NCBI GenBank assembly: GCA_019423635.1
Contig: JAHZBA010000007.1
Location: 1 to 64,000, forward strand
Reading direction: 5' to 3'
Length of the DNA: 64,000 nucleotides
From: Clostridiales bacterium
GTDB taxonomy: Bacteria; Bacillota; Clostridia; Oscillospirales; Oscillospiraceae
The translations under genes and the position numbers were made by a program. This document shows positions 42,191 to 48,364 of the stretch, piece by piece. How positions within the stretch are numbered: the stretch's first letter is position 1; each line of letters starts with the position of its first letter. Below the pieces are notes generated by a model. The model was not told the DNA's origin, did not search any database, and saw only the letters and a list, made by a program, of their open reading frames with translations.

Positions 42191-42220
42191 ATTATACCAC
42201 AGCGACAATAGTATATGCAA
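42191..42220 (-). promoter_or_regulatory. promoter of antisense RNA 1
   Basis: Minus strand TTGCAT, 18 nt, TATAAT. The -10/-35 region is nearly identical to that of the second antisense RNA (42384-42413). Confidence 0.8.
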
Positions 42221-42296
42221 GGGGGAATTTTTAAAACACCCTGGTGAGTATTTAATCCTCTCAAGTGTTCAAGTTGGATGCAATCGACCATAAGAC

Positions 42297-42377
42297 AAAA
42301 AAACCCGGAGAGCGCCTATCTCTCCGGGGGCCTGCCTTTGCTGTGGACGATGCGGAAACATCATCGATCTCTTAGCT
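42297..42377 (-). ncRNA. second (orphan) antisense RNA of the same family
   Basis: Same promoter, TGACCTCAGC start and hairpin terminator (CCCGGAGAG/CTCTCCGGG then TTTTTTT) as antisense RNA 1, but with a different 5' target segment (AAGAGATCGATGATG) and no toxin-like reading frame to its left. It may be a leftover antitoxin whose toxin gene was lost, or one acting on a toxin elsewhere. Confidence 0.65.
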
Positions 42378-42383
42378 GAGGTC

Positions 42384-42413
42384 ATTATACCACAGCTCTT
42401 ACAGTATATGCAA
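42384..42413 (-). promoter_or_regulatory. promoter of the orphan antisense RNA
   Basis: Minus strand TTGCAT, 18 nt, TATAAT. Confidence 0.78.
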
Positions 42414-42456
42414 GAGGAAAATTCGTAGACACGCCGGAGCATATTTAGTTTTACTT

Positions 42457-42482
42457 CAAATCCGCAAGCGCCTGCGGATTTG
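42457..42482. repeat. 26-bp near-palindrome, copy 1
   Basis: Arms CAAATCCGCA and TGCGGATTTG with centre AGCGCC. The reverse complement is identical to 51021-51046 in the DUF3102 gene. It lies 62 nt past the end of the DUF4041 gene; without a T run it is a poor terminator. Confidence 0.8.
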
Positions 42483-42497
42483 GAGAATATATCTGTT

Positions 42498-42514
42498 GTG
42501 TCCGATTTGGACAC
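42498..42514. repeat. GTGTCC-N5-GGACAC inverted repeat, copy 1
   Basis: GTGTCC, GATTT, GGACAC, followed by TTTATATTTTAT. Closely similar to the sequence at 44234-44250 at the other end of the DUF4041 gene; related sites are at 60840-60856 and 63921-63945. Confidence 0.6.
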
Positions 42515-42543
42515 TTTATATTTTATACAACAGTTTTGCAGCA

Positions 42544-44250
42544 TTACTCGTCTAGATCATTATCTTCTGAAGTGGTTTGATTGGTGATAGTTGCTGTGTA
42601 TTCCTCCCAACGACGTTGAGCATCTGGATCTTTTTTCATAGCTTCTTCAATTGCTAGGGTCTCTCGATATTCTGCCGCAGAGGCTTCAATAGTCCAAGAG
42701 GTTTTTAAACCCATATTTTCAACCATTGATTTAATGTCTGAAAGAGTAACCCGAAAGAATTCTTTCCTAGGATTGACCTTATTAACCTGCATCAGAGAAA
42801 GTGTCTTGTGCAGTGTTGTTTCAAGTGCAGGAGCATCATCACTTTCAATGATGGCATGAACATCAAAAGGAAATGGAACAGAGGCGTCTCCAAGTTCGCG
42901 GACCCGATCCATTGGATCTAGTCGGCGAGTCATACCAACCTTGTAAATATTTTCTCCAAAAGAGCCAATATTAGAAATCACATAAACGTTTCCATGCTTT
43001 GTCTGCTGGGCCATAGAGAGCGCTCTTTGACCGCGCGCTTCGGCTTCGACCAATTTCTGTTTGAGTTCCTCTAACTTGGCCTCATATACGGAACGATTGG
43101 CGGCGGTAGCGGACTCAATTTGTTTTTGGGCCTTTTCCATGGCTTTTCGAAGCATTTCTTCTTCCTTCGCGGCTTCCTTCATAGCCCGTTCATACTCACG
43201 ACGTGCGCGTTCTTCCTCTCGCATTTGTTCCCGAAGACGCCGTTGCTCTTCTTGCGCTGTGGCTTTAAGTTCTTGCGCCCGAACACCCCATTTTAATTCT
43301 TCCAAGCGTGCGGAAAGGTATTCTGGAGTTATTACAGCATTTCGGAATGCACGTCCGTTGTAGTTAACGAGCTGATACGCATCATTGATTTTCTGTTCAA
43401 GGGTCCCATAATTGTCTTTTTTAATTTTGGACAAGATAGAATCTACTTTTCCATTAAATGCATCTATCACAAACGAAATGGCTGTGTCACGTCTGCTCTT
43501 CTCTACATAATCACATGACGCAGCAGTTCCGTTTTCAATCATTCTGGCAGAATTTTCTCGGGCAATTTTTAGCTTCTGACCGGCTTCCGCAAAACCGAAT
43601 TCCTCCGCCAAGTCATCGAGAAGAGAAAAAGTAGGCTTTAAGTATTTATCACCATATCCATCAATAACATTCTTCATCGCTTCGGCTACTTTTTCGTAGT
43701 CTTTGGCTTTTCCTGCAATATCATAAGCATCCCCGGCAATTTCTCTGGCCCTGCTTTCCGCTTCGGTGATAATCCGTTTTGCCTCAGTATCTGCTGATGC
43801 GAGCTTCGCATTTGTACTCTTAATGGCAGCTTCATAGGTTGCTTTGCCTTTGTCCCTCAGTTCCTTAGCTTCTTGTCTGGCTTCGGTGATGACTCGATCT
43901 GCAATTTCCTGTTTTTTCTGAAGTTCCGCCTCGGACTCACTCCGCTTTTTCTCAATTTCTGCATCAATATCAAGAATTGCTTCGTATTGCGACAATTTAT
44001 CAATATGGTCAGCTTGGTCTTTATTTTGCTTTTCTAGTTTTTCAATATCCTCCTTGGCTTGCTTTAATTCCTCTGACAATTCAACTGAAGAGGCTCTGGT
44101 GGCTTCAAGCTCACTTGATAAAACAGATGCTTCAGATTTCATTTTGGAGACTTGTTTGGTTGTATTCCTCCACAAAATAAAAAAAATAGCTGCAATAAGC
44201 AACAGGAGTATTTCCACAAGCAATCCCCCCACTGTGCCCAATTCGGACAC
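42544..44250 (-). CDS. DUF4041 / T5orf172 (GIY-YIG-like) coiled-coil protein
   Basis: 568 residues. N-terminal membrane helix (about 8-26, LLVEILLLLIAAIFFILW), a long coiled coil (30-190), a DUF4041-type middle (about 200-330, including ARLEELKWGVRAQELKATA), a second Arg/Glu-rich coiled coil, and a C-terminal T5orf172 domain (about 420-505: GNVYVISNIGSFGENIYKVG, then ETTLHKTL and KEFFRVTL) related to GIY-YIG nucleases. GTG start at 44250 lies within an inverted repeat. Low GC against its surroundings. It follows the repressor by 38 nt and is probably expressed in the lysogen, suggesting cargo such as phage exclusion; function is inferred. Confidence 0.85.
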   Translation of the reverse strand: MSELGTVGGLLVEILLLLIAAIFFILWRNTTKQVSKMKSEASVLSSELEATRASSVELSEELKQAKEDIEKLEKQNKDQADHIDKLSQYEAILDIDAEIEKKRSESEAELQKKQEIADRVITEARQEAKELRDKGKATYEAAIKSTNAKLASADTEAKRIITEAESRAREIAGDAYDIAGKAKDYEKVAEAMKNVIDGYGDKYLKPTFSLLDDLAEEFGFAEAGQKLKIARENSARMIENGTAASCDYVEKSRRDTAISFVIDAFNGKVDSILSKIKKDNYGTLEQKINDAYQLVNYNGRAFRNAVITPEYLSARLEELKWGVRAQELKATAQEEQRRLREQMREEERARREYERAMKEAAKEEEMLRKAMEKAQKQIESATAANRSVYEAKLEELKQKLVEAEARGQRALSMAQQTKHGNVYVISNIGSFGENIYKVGMTRRLDPMDRVRELGDASVPFPFDVHAIIESDDAPALETTLHKTLSLMQVNKVNPRKEFFRVTLSDIKSMVENMGLKTSWTIEASAAEYRETLAIEEAMKKDPDAQRRWEEYTATITNQTTSEDNDLDE

Positions 44251-44288
44251 TTTTATTTTTATCTACTCTCCAGTAGCTTGGTTACAGA

Positions 44289-44660
44289 TTACGCCTGCTT
44301 TTTTCCCACGTCAGATTGACTACCTTTTTTTGTATATTTTCCGGATTTCACCATAGCATCAGCGGTTTCTATTAAACGCTCGCGGCCTTCATCATTCAAT
44401 TGTGCATATAGGATCAACAACTGGTTTGTCTCCCCACAAACGATGGGGGGACCATCTTTTTTTTCCCCCAATAGTTCGCTGGTAGTAACGCCGAGGTATT
44501 GGGCAAGCAGTTGAATGCTGTCAACTGACGGAACGCGCCCGCGTTTTACATTATCCATAAGGGCTTTTCCTGCCCCGCTCTCAATACAAGCTTTAGACGG
44601 TGATACGCCTTTTACCCGACAGTGAGTTTTGACAGATTCAACAAAAAAATCAATGTTCAT
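44289..44660 (-). CDS. phage repressor-like XRE-family regulator
   Basis: 123 residues. N-terminal HTH_3-type domain (about 5-65: GVSPSKACIESGAGKALMDN, PSVDSIQLLAQYLGVTTSELLG) and a short helical C-terminus (LNDEGRERLIETADAMV) with no peptidase domain. Divergent from 44812-44967 across two palindromic operators, so it is the likely lysogeny repressor. Confidence 0.88.
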   Translation of the reverse strand: MNIDFFVESVKTHCRVKGVSPSKACIESGAGKALMDNVKRGRVPSVDSIQLLAQYLGVTTSELLGEKKDGPPIVCGETNQLLILYAQLNDEGRERLIETADAMVKSGKYTKKGSQSDVGKKQA

Positions 44661-44707
44661 TGCAATTACACCATATAAAACAAGATTTTGTGAGATTGCA
44701 CAGAAAT

Positions 44708-44758
44708 CTGTAAATTAACAGAAATTTGTTGACATCCGTAAATTGACAGTAGTATCAT
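44708..44758 (+). promoter_or_regulatory. early promoter with two repressor operators
   Basis: TTGACA (44729-44734), 18 nt, TATCAT (44753-44758). Two related palindromes, CTGTAAATTAACAG (44708-44721) and CCGTAAATTGACAG (44736-44749); the second occupies the spacer, so repressor binding would block the early transcript. Confidence 0.75.
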
Positions 44759-44811
44759 TGGGCTATAGGTTGAATGAAAATCCACACAAGCGGAAAGGGG
44801 GTGACTAACAA

Positions 44812-44967
44812 ATGGGAGAGAGAACGATTCAGACAACGGTGGTCCTGGACGGAAAAGAGGAATTCATTCAGGGTATGAACGAAATGACTGCCGCCATGAG
44901 ACGCGCTGAGGATGCGGCCAAAAATCTTAGCCGTGCGCTTGCCGCATTGCCCGGCTGGCCGGGTTAA
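44812..44967 (+). CDS. small phage early protein
   Basis: 51 residues, ATG after GGGGGTG. Charged N-terminus (MGERTIQTTVVLDGKEEFIQ) and a helical middle (MNEMTAAMRRAEDAAKNL). First gene of the early transcript under operator control, a position typical of antirepressor/Cro-like or host-takeover proteins; no family recognised. Its stop overlaps that of the opposing zinc-ribbon gene by 4 nt. Confidence 0.72.
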   Translation: MGERTIQTTVVLDGKEEFIQGMNEMTAAMRRAEDAAKNLSRALAALPGWPG

Positions 44968-45143
44968 ACCTCGTCCAATTCCGCGCCGCAGTGTGGACAC
45001 GTCACTGTTGGCTCCAGCAGGTCTTTTTCGAGCATTTCAAAGTGTTTCCCGCAGACGGAGCACACACAGTCAAAAGGTTCTTTGCTCAGGTCTTTCATGT
45101 CCTTGATCGTTTCTTCTATGCCTTCAAATTCAAATCGTGCCAT
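44964..45143 (-). CDS. small zinc-ribbon protein
   Basis: 59 residues. An acidic helix (ARFEFEGIEETIKDMKDL) then CVCSVCGKHFEMLEKDLLEP and CPHCGAELDEV: two CxxC pairs forming a zinc ribbon. ATG 45143 follows GGGGGAG. It opposes the early transcript and shares 4 bp at the 3' ends with the plus-strand gene. Phage or transcription-related function possible; not recognised further. Confidence 0.75.
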   Translation of the reverse strand: MARFEFEGIEETIKDMKDLSKEPFDCVCSVCGKHFEMLEKDLLEPTVTCPHCGAELDEV

Positions 45144-45253
45144 ATTCTCCCCCTAAAATATCTTCTATCGGTTTACCTCCGGATTCTCTGTGCGGCCCAG
45201 CAGGTAGTCCACGGAACAGACCAGGTAGTCGGCGGCGGAAGGAGGTGACTAAC

Positions 45254-45481
45254 ATGTACATCCACGAAGCAATTAAAGCCAGGACTCCTGACACTCCGTT
45301 CATTGTCCGGAGGAAATGGATCGATGAATTAAGGTGCTATGCCTGGAAAGGGACAAAAGTTTATCCCACCAGCACACCTGATTACTGTCTGCTCATGACG
45401 GGATACAGCAGGACTCCGTGCAGAGGATGGGAGCCCTCAGCGGAGGACCTGACAGCGGAGGACTGGGAAGTGTGTTCCTGA
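45254..45481 (+). CDS. tad2: Tad2-like (DUF2829) Thoeris anti-defence protein
   Basis: 75 residues from ATG 45254 (GGAGGTGACTAAC). The pattern matches Tad2/DUF2829: an N-terminal EAIKA helix, RRKWIDELRCYAW, TSTPDYCLL, and the diagnostic ending WEPSAEDLTAEDWEV. Tad2 proteins sequester the cyclic ADP-ribose isomers made by Thoeris, so NAD-depleting defence is not triggered. It sits in the early region, where anti-defence genes are usually expressed. Binding residues not verified. Confidence 0.82.
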   Translation: MYIHEAIKARTPDTPFIVRRKWIDELRCYAWKGTKVYPTSTPDYCLLMTGYSRTPCRGWEPSAEDLTAEDWEVCS

Positions 45482-45486
45482 TGTTG

Positions 45487-45834
45487 TCAAAAAGTGATCA
45501 AAGATTTAAGCGCGTTCAACCTTGAAAGAACCTGATCAAATTTGTTGCCAAACCTGGTTTCCATGTAAATGATCCCGTCTGTGGTCAACATACCCCATGA
45601 AAAAGTGTTGTCACCCCACCGGCAACTGACCATTTTCTCTCGGCTGAGTTCTCGCATGACATCCTCGATATCATTGATAGGCCAGTCTTCCAGTATTTCT
45701 TCCTGGAGATTTTTGGCGGAACCAAAACGGACTGCATTCTCCCGGAAAACGTCGTTTTTGCGCTTTTCCAGGTATTTATTATACAAGCTGCAGAGCAGGA
45801 AATCAGCCTCATTAGTTAACGTGATCTTGTCCAT
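45487..45834 (-). CDS. hypothetical phage protein, probable winged-helix
   Basis: 115 residues (MDKITLTNEADFLLCSLYNK at the start). Helix-rich with a possible winged-helix layout (NLQEEILEDWPINDIEDVMRE followed by a strand pair SCRWGDNTFSWGMLTTDG). ATG 45834 has a distant AAGGAAG. Opposes the early genes. No family assigned. Confidence 0.68.
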   Translation of the reverse strand: MDKITLTNEADFLLCSLYNKYLEKRKNDVFRENAVRFGSAKNLQEEILEDWPINDIEDVMRELSREKMVSCRWGDNTFSWGMLTTDGIIYMETRFGNKFDQVLSRLNALKSLITF

Positions 45835-45933
45835 ATGCCATTTTTCTTCCTTTATCGCACGTGGATTTAAATTCAATCTAATCCTATCACAGGCTTGAAA
45901 GAAAATCAACAAAAACATGGGAGGAGGAACTCT

Positions 45934-46140
45934 ATGCAGATTCAAGCGTTTCGGGAAAATGCAGGGCTGTCTAAGATCGAGGTGGCCAGACATCTGGGCG
46001 TGGATCTTTCCGCGGTTTGTCACTGGGAGAGTGGGAAAGCTTTCCCCCGGGCAGATAAACTGCCGGAGCTGGCGGACCTGTTCGGGTGTTCCATCGACGC
46101 GCTGTTTGGGCGGAGCCCGCCTGACGGGAAAAGCGCCTAG
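45934..46140 (+). CDS. Cro-like XRE-family regulator
   Basis: 68 residues, one HTH domain: MQIQAFRENAGLSKIEVARH, HLGVDLSAVCHWESGK, then PELADLFGCSIDALFG. ATG 45934 after GGGAGGAGG. Small size and early position suggest a Cro or early regulator. Confidence 0.88.
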   Translation: MQIQAFRENAGLSKIEVARHLGVDLSAVCHWESGKAFPRADKLPELADLFGCSIDALFGRSPPDGKSA

Positions 46141-46181
46141 GCCGCCTGAGTTTATTTTAGCAGAGGGGGAGATGTCAGTCC

Positions 46182-46631
46182 ATGTCTGACGATGGCAGCA
46201 CGATCTATAAAACCTGCCGGAAACAGGCAGGTTACACCCGGGAACATGCCGCGGAACTGCTGCGCTGCTCTCCCCGGGCACTGTCCCGGTACGAGAGCGG
46301 AGAGGTCCAGGTCCCGGACGCTGTGGCCTACCGGATGGTGCAGCTGTACGGGGACAAGTACCTGGCCATGGAGCACCTCCGTCTGGTGTCCCAGGTGGCC
46401 GGGGAACTGATCCCCCGAGTAGAGCTCTGCGACATCCAAACAGGCGCGATCCGGCTCTTTAACACGCTGGGCGATTTCATGGCGGCGCAGAAGGACCGCC
46501 AGCTCCTCCGGATCGCGGAGGATGGGACCGTCAGCCCCGAGGAGGAGGCCCAGGTGGATGACATCCTGCGGGATCTGGAGTATTTAACCAAGGTCTTCGC
46601 CGAGGTCAGATTGGCGGCGGAACGCGGCTGA
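46182..46631 (+). CDS. phage XRE-family transcriptional regulator
   Basis: 149 residues. N-terminal HTH (KTCRKQAGYTREHAAELL, SPRALSRYESGEV) followed by a helical domain (LFNTLGDFMAAQKDRQLLRI) and an acidic tail. ATG after GAGGGGGA. Typical of phage early regulators found before replication genes in Firmicutes. Confidence 0.85.
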   Translation: MSDDGSTIYKTCRKQAGYTREHAAELLRCSPRALSRYESGEVQVPDAVAYRMVQLYGDKYLAMEHLRLVSQVAGELIPRVELCDIQTGAIRLFNTLGDFMAAQKDRQLLRIAEDGTVSPEEEAQVDDILRDLEYLTKVFAEVRLAAERG

Positions 46632-46702
46632 TAGACAAAAAGATGCCCCGGCGAGTGAAGCCACACTCGCCGGGACGGCGGAACCTCATGAGAGGAGGAA
46701 GA

Positions 46703-47098
46703 ATGATGGCAAGGAAATGCTCAGGAAAGATCCAGGAACTCTGGTACCCCGACGAATGGACCTGGGGAAAGGGGATGCTGGTCAGGTCTGGCAGTAAGAA
46801 CTCCGCGGTCTGCGTCCGAGAACCCTACGAGCTGACGGAGGAGGATCAGTTGAGCCTACGTGTAACACTGAAGGTTTGGGGCGGTTCTGCTGCATTCCTG
46901 ATGTTTGAAACGCCAGAGGCAAGAAAGGTCTACATCGAAGAGGACAGCCGCCGGGTCACCTGGCGGAATGCTGCGGCAATGGCTGAGGTGCTCTGGAGAA
47001 ATGCTCTGTGCTGCAAGGAATTTGTGGTGTTCTACTGCTCCAAGGGGCAGTTCGGGGAGAACGAGGAGCTGATCCGCATTTACCAGAGACTCTGCTAG
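46703..47098 (+). CDS. hypothetical phage protein
   Basis: 131 residues from ATG 46703 (GAGAGGAGG). Mixed alpha/beta with several aromatic strands (TWGKGMLVRSGSKNSAVCV) and a helix (NAAAMAEVLWRNALCCKEFV). A hairpin of unknown role (CCCGGCGAGTG/CACTCGCCGGG) lies just upstream at about 46645-46675. No family recognised. Confidence 0.7.
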   Translation: MMARKCSGKIQELWYPDEWTWGKGMLVRSGSKNSAVCVREPYELTEEDQLSLRVTLKVWGGSAAFLMFETPEARKVYIEEDSRRVTWRNAAAMAEVLWRNALCCKEFVVFYCSKGQFGENEELIRIYQRLC

Positions 47099-47150
47099 GT
47101 TCGATCATAGGACAAGCGATCCAGCCGTATGATGGAGCGAGGTGATGAGT

Positions 47151-47363
47151 ATGGCGCGGCTTAAAGAGCCCTTTGTGCCCAACATGGACGACTGCAAGAT
47201 GACGGTGACCACGGACGGGGCAGTCTGCTACATCATGGACACCTGCTGCCGGAATTTCACGGAGCGGGACAAAGAGGCCGTGGATCGGAAGATCATACAG
47301 ATCGCCCTCCAGGCGGCGCTGAGAAGGGAGGCGCCGCTTCGTGAAATGGGCCCGGACAAATAA
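47151..47363 (+). CDS. hypothetical small phage protein
   Basis: 70 residues, ATG 47151 after GAGCGAGGTG (GTG 47142 and ATG 47145 are possible). Contains FVPNMDDCKMTVTTDGAVC and a C-terminal helix (KIIQIALQAALRREAPL). No family recognised. Ends just before the small-RNA terminator. Confidence 0.68.
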   Translation: MARLKEPFVPNMDDCKMTVTTDGAVCYIMDTCCRNFTERDKEAVDRKIIQIALQAALRREAPLREMGPDK

Positions 47364-47435
47364 AAAGCGCCGCCTGAAGGCTGCATCCCTCAGGCGGTCA
47401 GGGTTGGGACTTGCGTTTCCCGTGAGTTTTCCCAT
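47362..47435 (-). ncRNA. candidate small RNA from a divergent inverted-repeat promoter
   Basis: From a strong minus-strand promoter (TTGCGT, 17 nt, TATAAT at 47442-47447) to a terminator (CCGCCTGAGG hairpin then CGCTTTTT). About 74 nt, no reading frame. Its 5' region contains CACGGGAAACGCAAGTCC, almost the same string found at the 5' end of the divergent plus-strand transcript. Confidence 0.65.
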
Positions 47436-47474
47436 ACAAGAATTATATCAGAATTCACGGGGAAACGCAAGTCC
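47407..47474. promoter_or_regulatory. inverted repeat carrying divergent promoters
   Basis: Arms 47407-47425 and 47455-47474 are 19/20-nt inverted copies (GGACTTGCGTTTCCCGTGA with one C inserted). Each arm contributes a TTGCGT -35 box: minus strand with TATAAT, plus strand with a weaker TACAAG -10 leading to the 32-residue peptide gene and the replication operon. Confidence 0.65.
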
Positions 47475-47504
47475 AAATTTGGCCCGGAGAGGAGGTATTT
47501 CCTC

Positions 47505-47603
47505 ATGGGCTGGAGCATGATTTTTACCACCATCGGCGTGGCCTGCGCCGCCAAGTGGTTCATGGACTTGTTGGACAAGCTGGATGGAAGGGAGACAGAC
47601 TGA
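47505..47603 (+). CDS. micropeptide, single membrane helix, coupled to the replication operon
   Basis: 32 residues (MGWSMIFTTIGVACAAKWFM at the start, then DLLDKLDGRETD). ATG is 9 nt after GAGAGGAGG. A hydrophobic helix followed by KW...LD resembles the candidate toxin at 42000. Its stop overlaps the next start as TGATG, so it is translated with the replisome organiser. Function unknown; toxin-like or leader peptide. Confidence 0.68.
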   Translation: MGWSMIFTTIGVACAAKWFMDLLDKLDGRETD

Positions 47604-48364
47604 TGGAAGATCAGATCAAATCGGGGCGGAAGGAGAGCTTTACAGTTCTCTACAATTCCATGATTACGGACAAGCGTCTTTCCCTGAAGGCAAAAGGTCT
47701 GTTTGCTGTGATGATGTCCCGCCCGGAGAACTGGGAATTCAGCGTGAGCGGACTTGCGGCCTTTTCGGGTGTCGGCAAGGATTCGATCCGGGCCACCCTG
47801 GCGGAGCTGGAGGATGTGGGCTATCTTATCCGCTCCCAGGCCCACGACTCCGGAGGAAAATTCGCGGGGAATATCTACGTTCTTCAGGACATAGCGCCAC
47901 CGTTGTCGGAAAACACCGATGACGGTGAAATCCGTCAACGGGAAAGTACGTTGTCGGAAAATCCGACACAAAGAAGTAAAGACTTGGAAGAAAGAAGGAC
48001 TAAAGATACCCCCATACCCCCAGAGGGGGCAAGCCGTAAAGGCAGGCGTAAAGCGGACAAGTCGATCCCAACATGGAAGCCGGAACGGTTCGAGGCCTTC
48101 TGGGAATTCTACCGCACCCATGCCCGCGGGGAGGACCGCCAGGGCGCTGTTCGTTCATGGGACAAGCTCAAACCGAAAGATGCCCTGATTGATACCATGG
48201 CCCGGGCGCTGAAGGTCCAGGTTGAGTCCGATGACTGGAAGCGGGGCTTTGGGATTCCCTACGCAAAGACCTGGCTGAATAATGCCCGCTGGAAGGATAC
48301 GTTGAAGCCGGAGAAATCCCCATATGTTGCTCCGTGTGATGAGGGGCCTTTCGGATGGCGATAA
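47603..48364 (+). CDS. helix-turn-helix replisome organiser (DnaD/phage replication-like)
   Basis: 253 residues. An N-terminal winged-helix domain (FTVLYNSMITDKRLSLKAKG, KDSIRATLAELEDVGYL) as in phage replication-initiation proteins, a polar linker with the basic patch SRKGRRKADKS, and a C-terminal DnaD-like domain (FEAFWEFYRTHARGEDRQGA, PYAKTWLNNARW). It likely binds the phage origin and loads the DnaB helicase encoded next. Overlaps the helicase gene by 10 nt. Confidence 0.86.
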   Translation: MEDQIKSGRKESFTVLYNSMITDKRLSLKAKGLFAVMMSRPENWEFSVSGLAAFSGVGKDSIRATLAELEDVGYLIRSQAHDSGGKFAGNIYVLQDIAPPLSENTDDGEIRQRESTLSENPTQRSKDLEERRTKDTPIPPEGASRKGRRKADKSIPTWKPERFEAFWEFYRTHARGEDRQGAVRSWDKLKPKDALIDTMARALKVQVESDDWKRGFGIPYAKTWLNNARWKDTLKPEKSPYVAPCDEGPFGWR

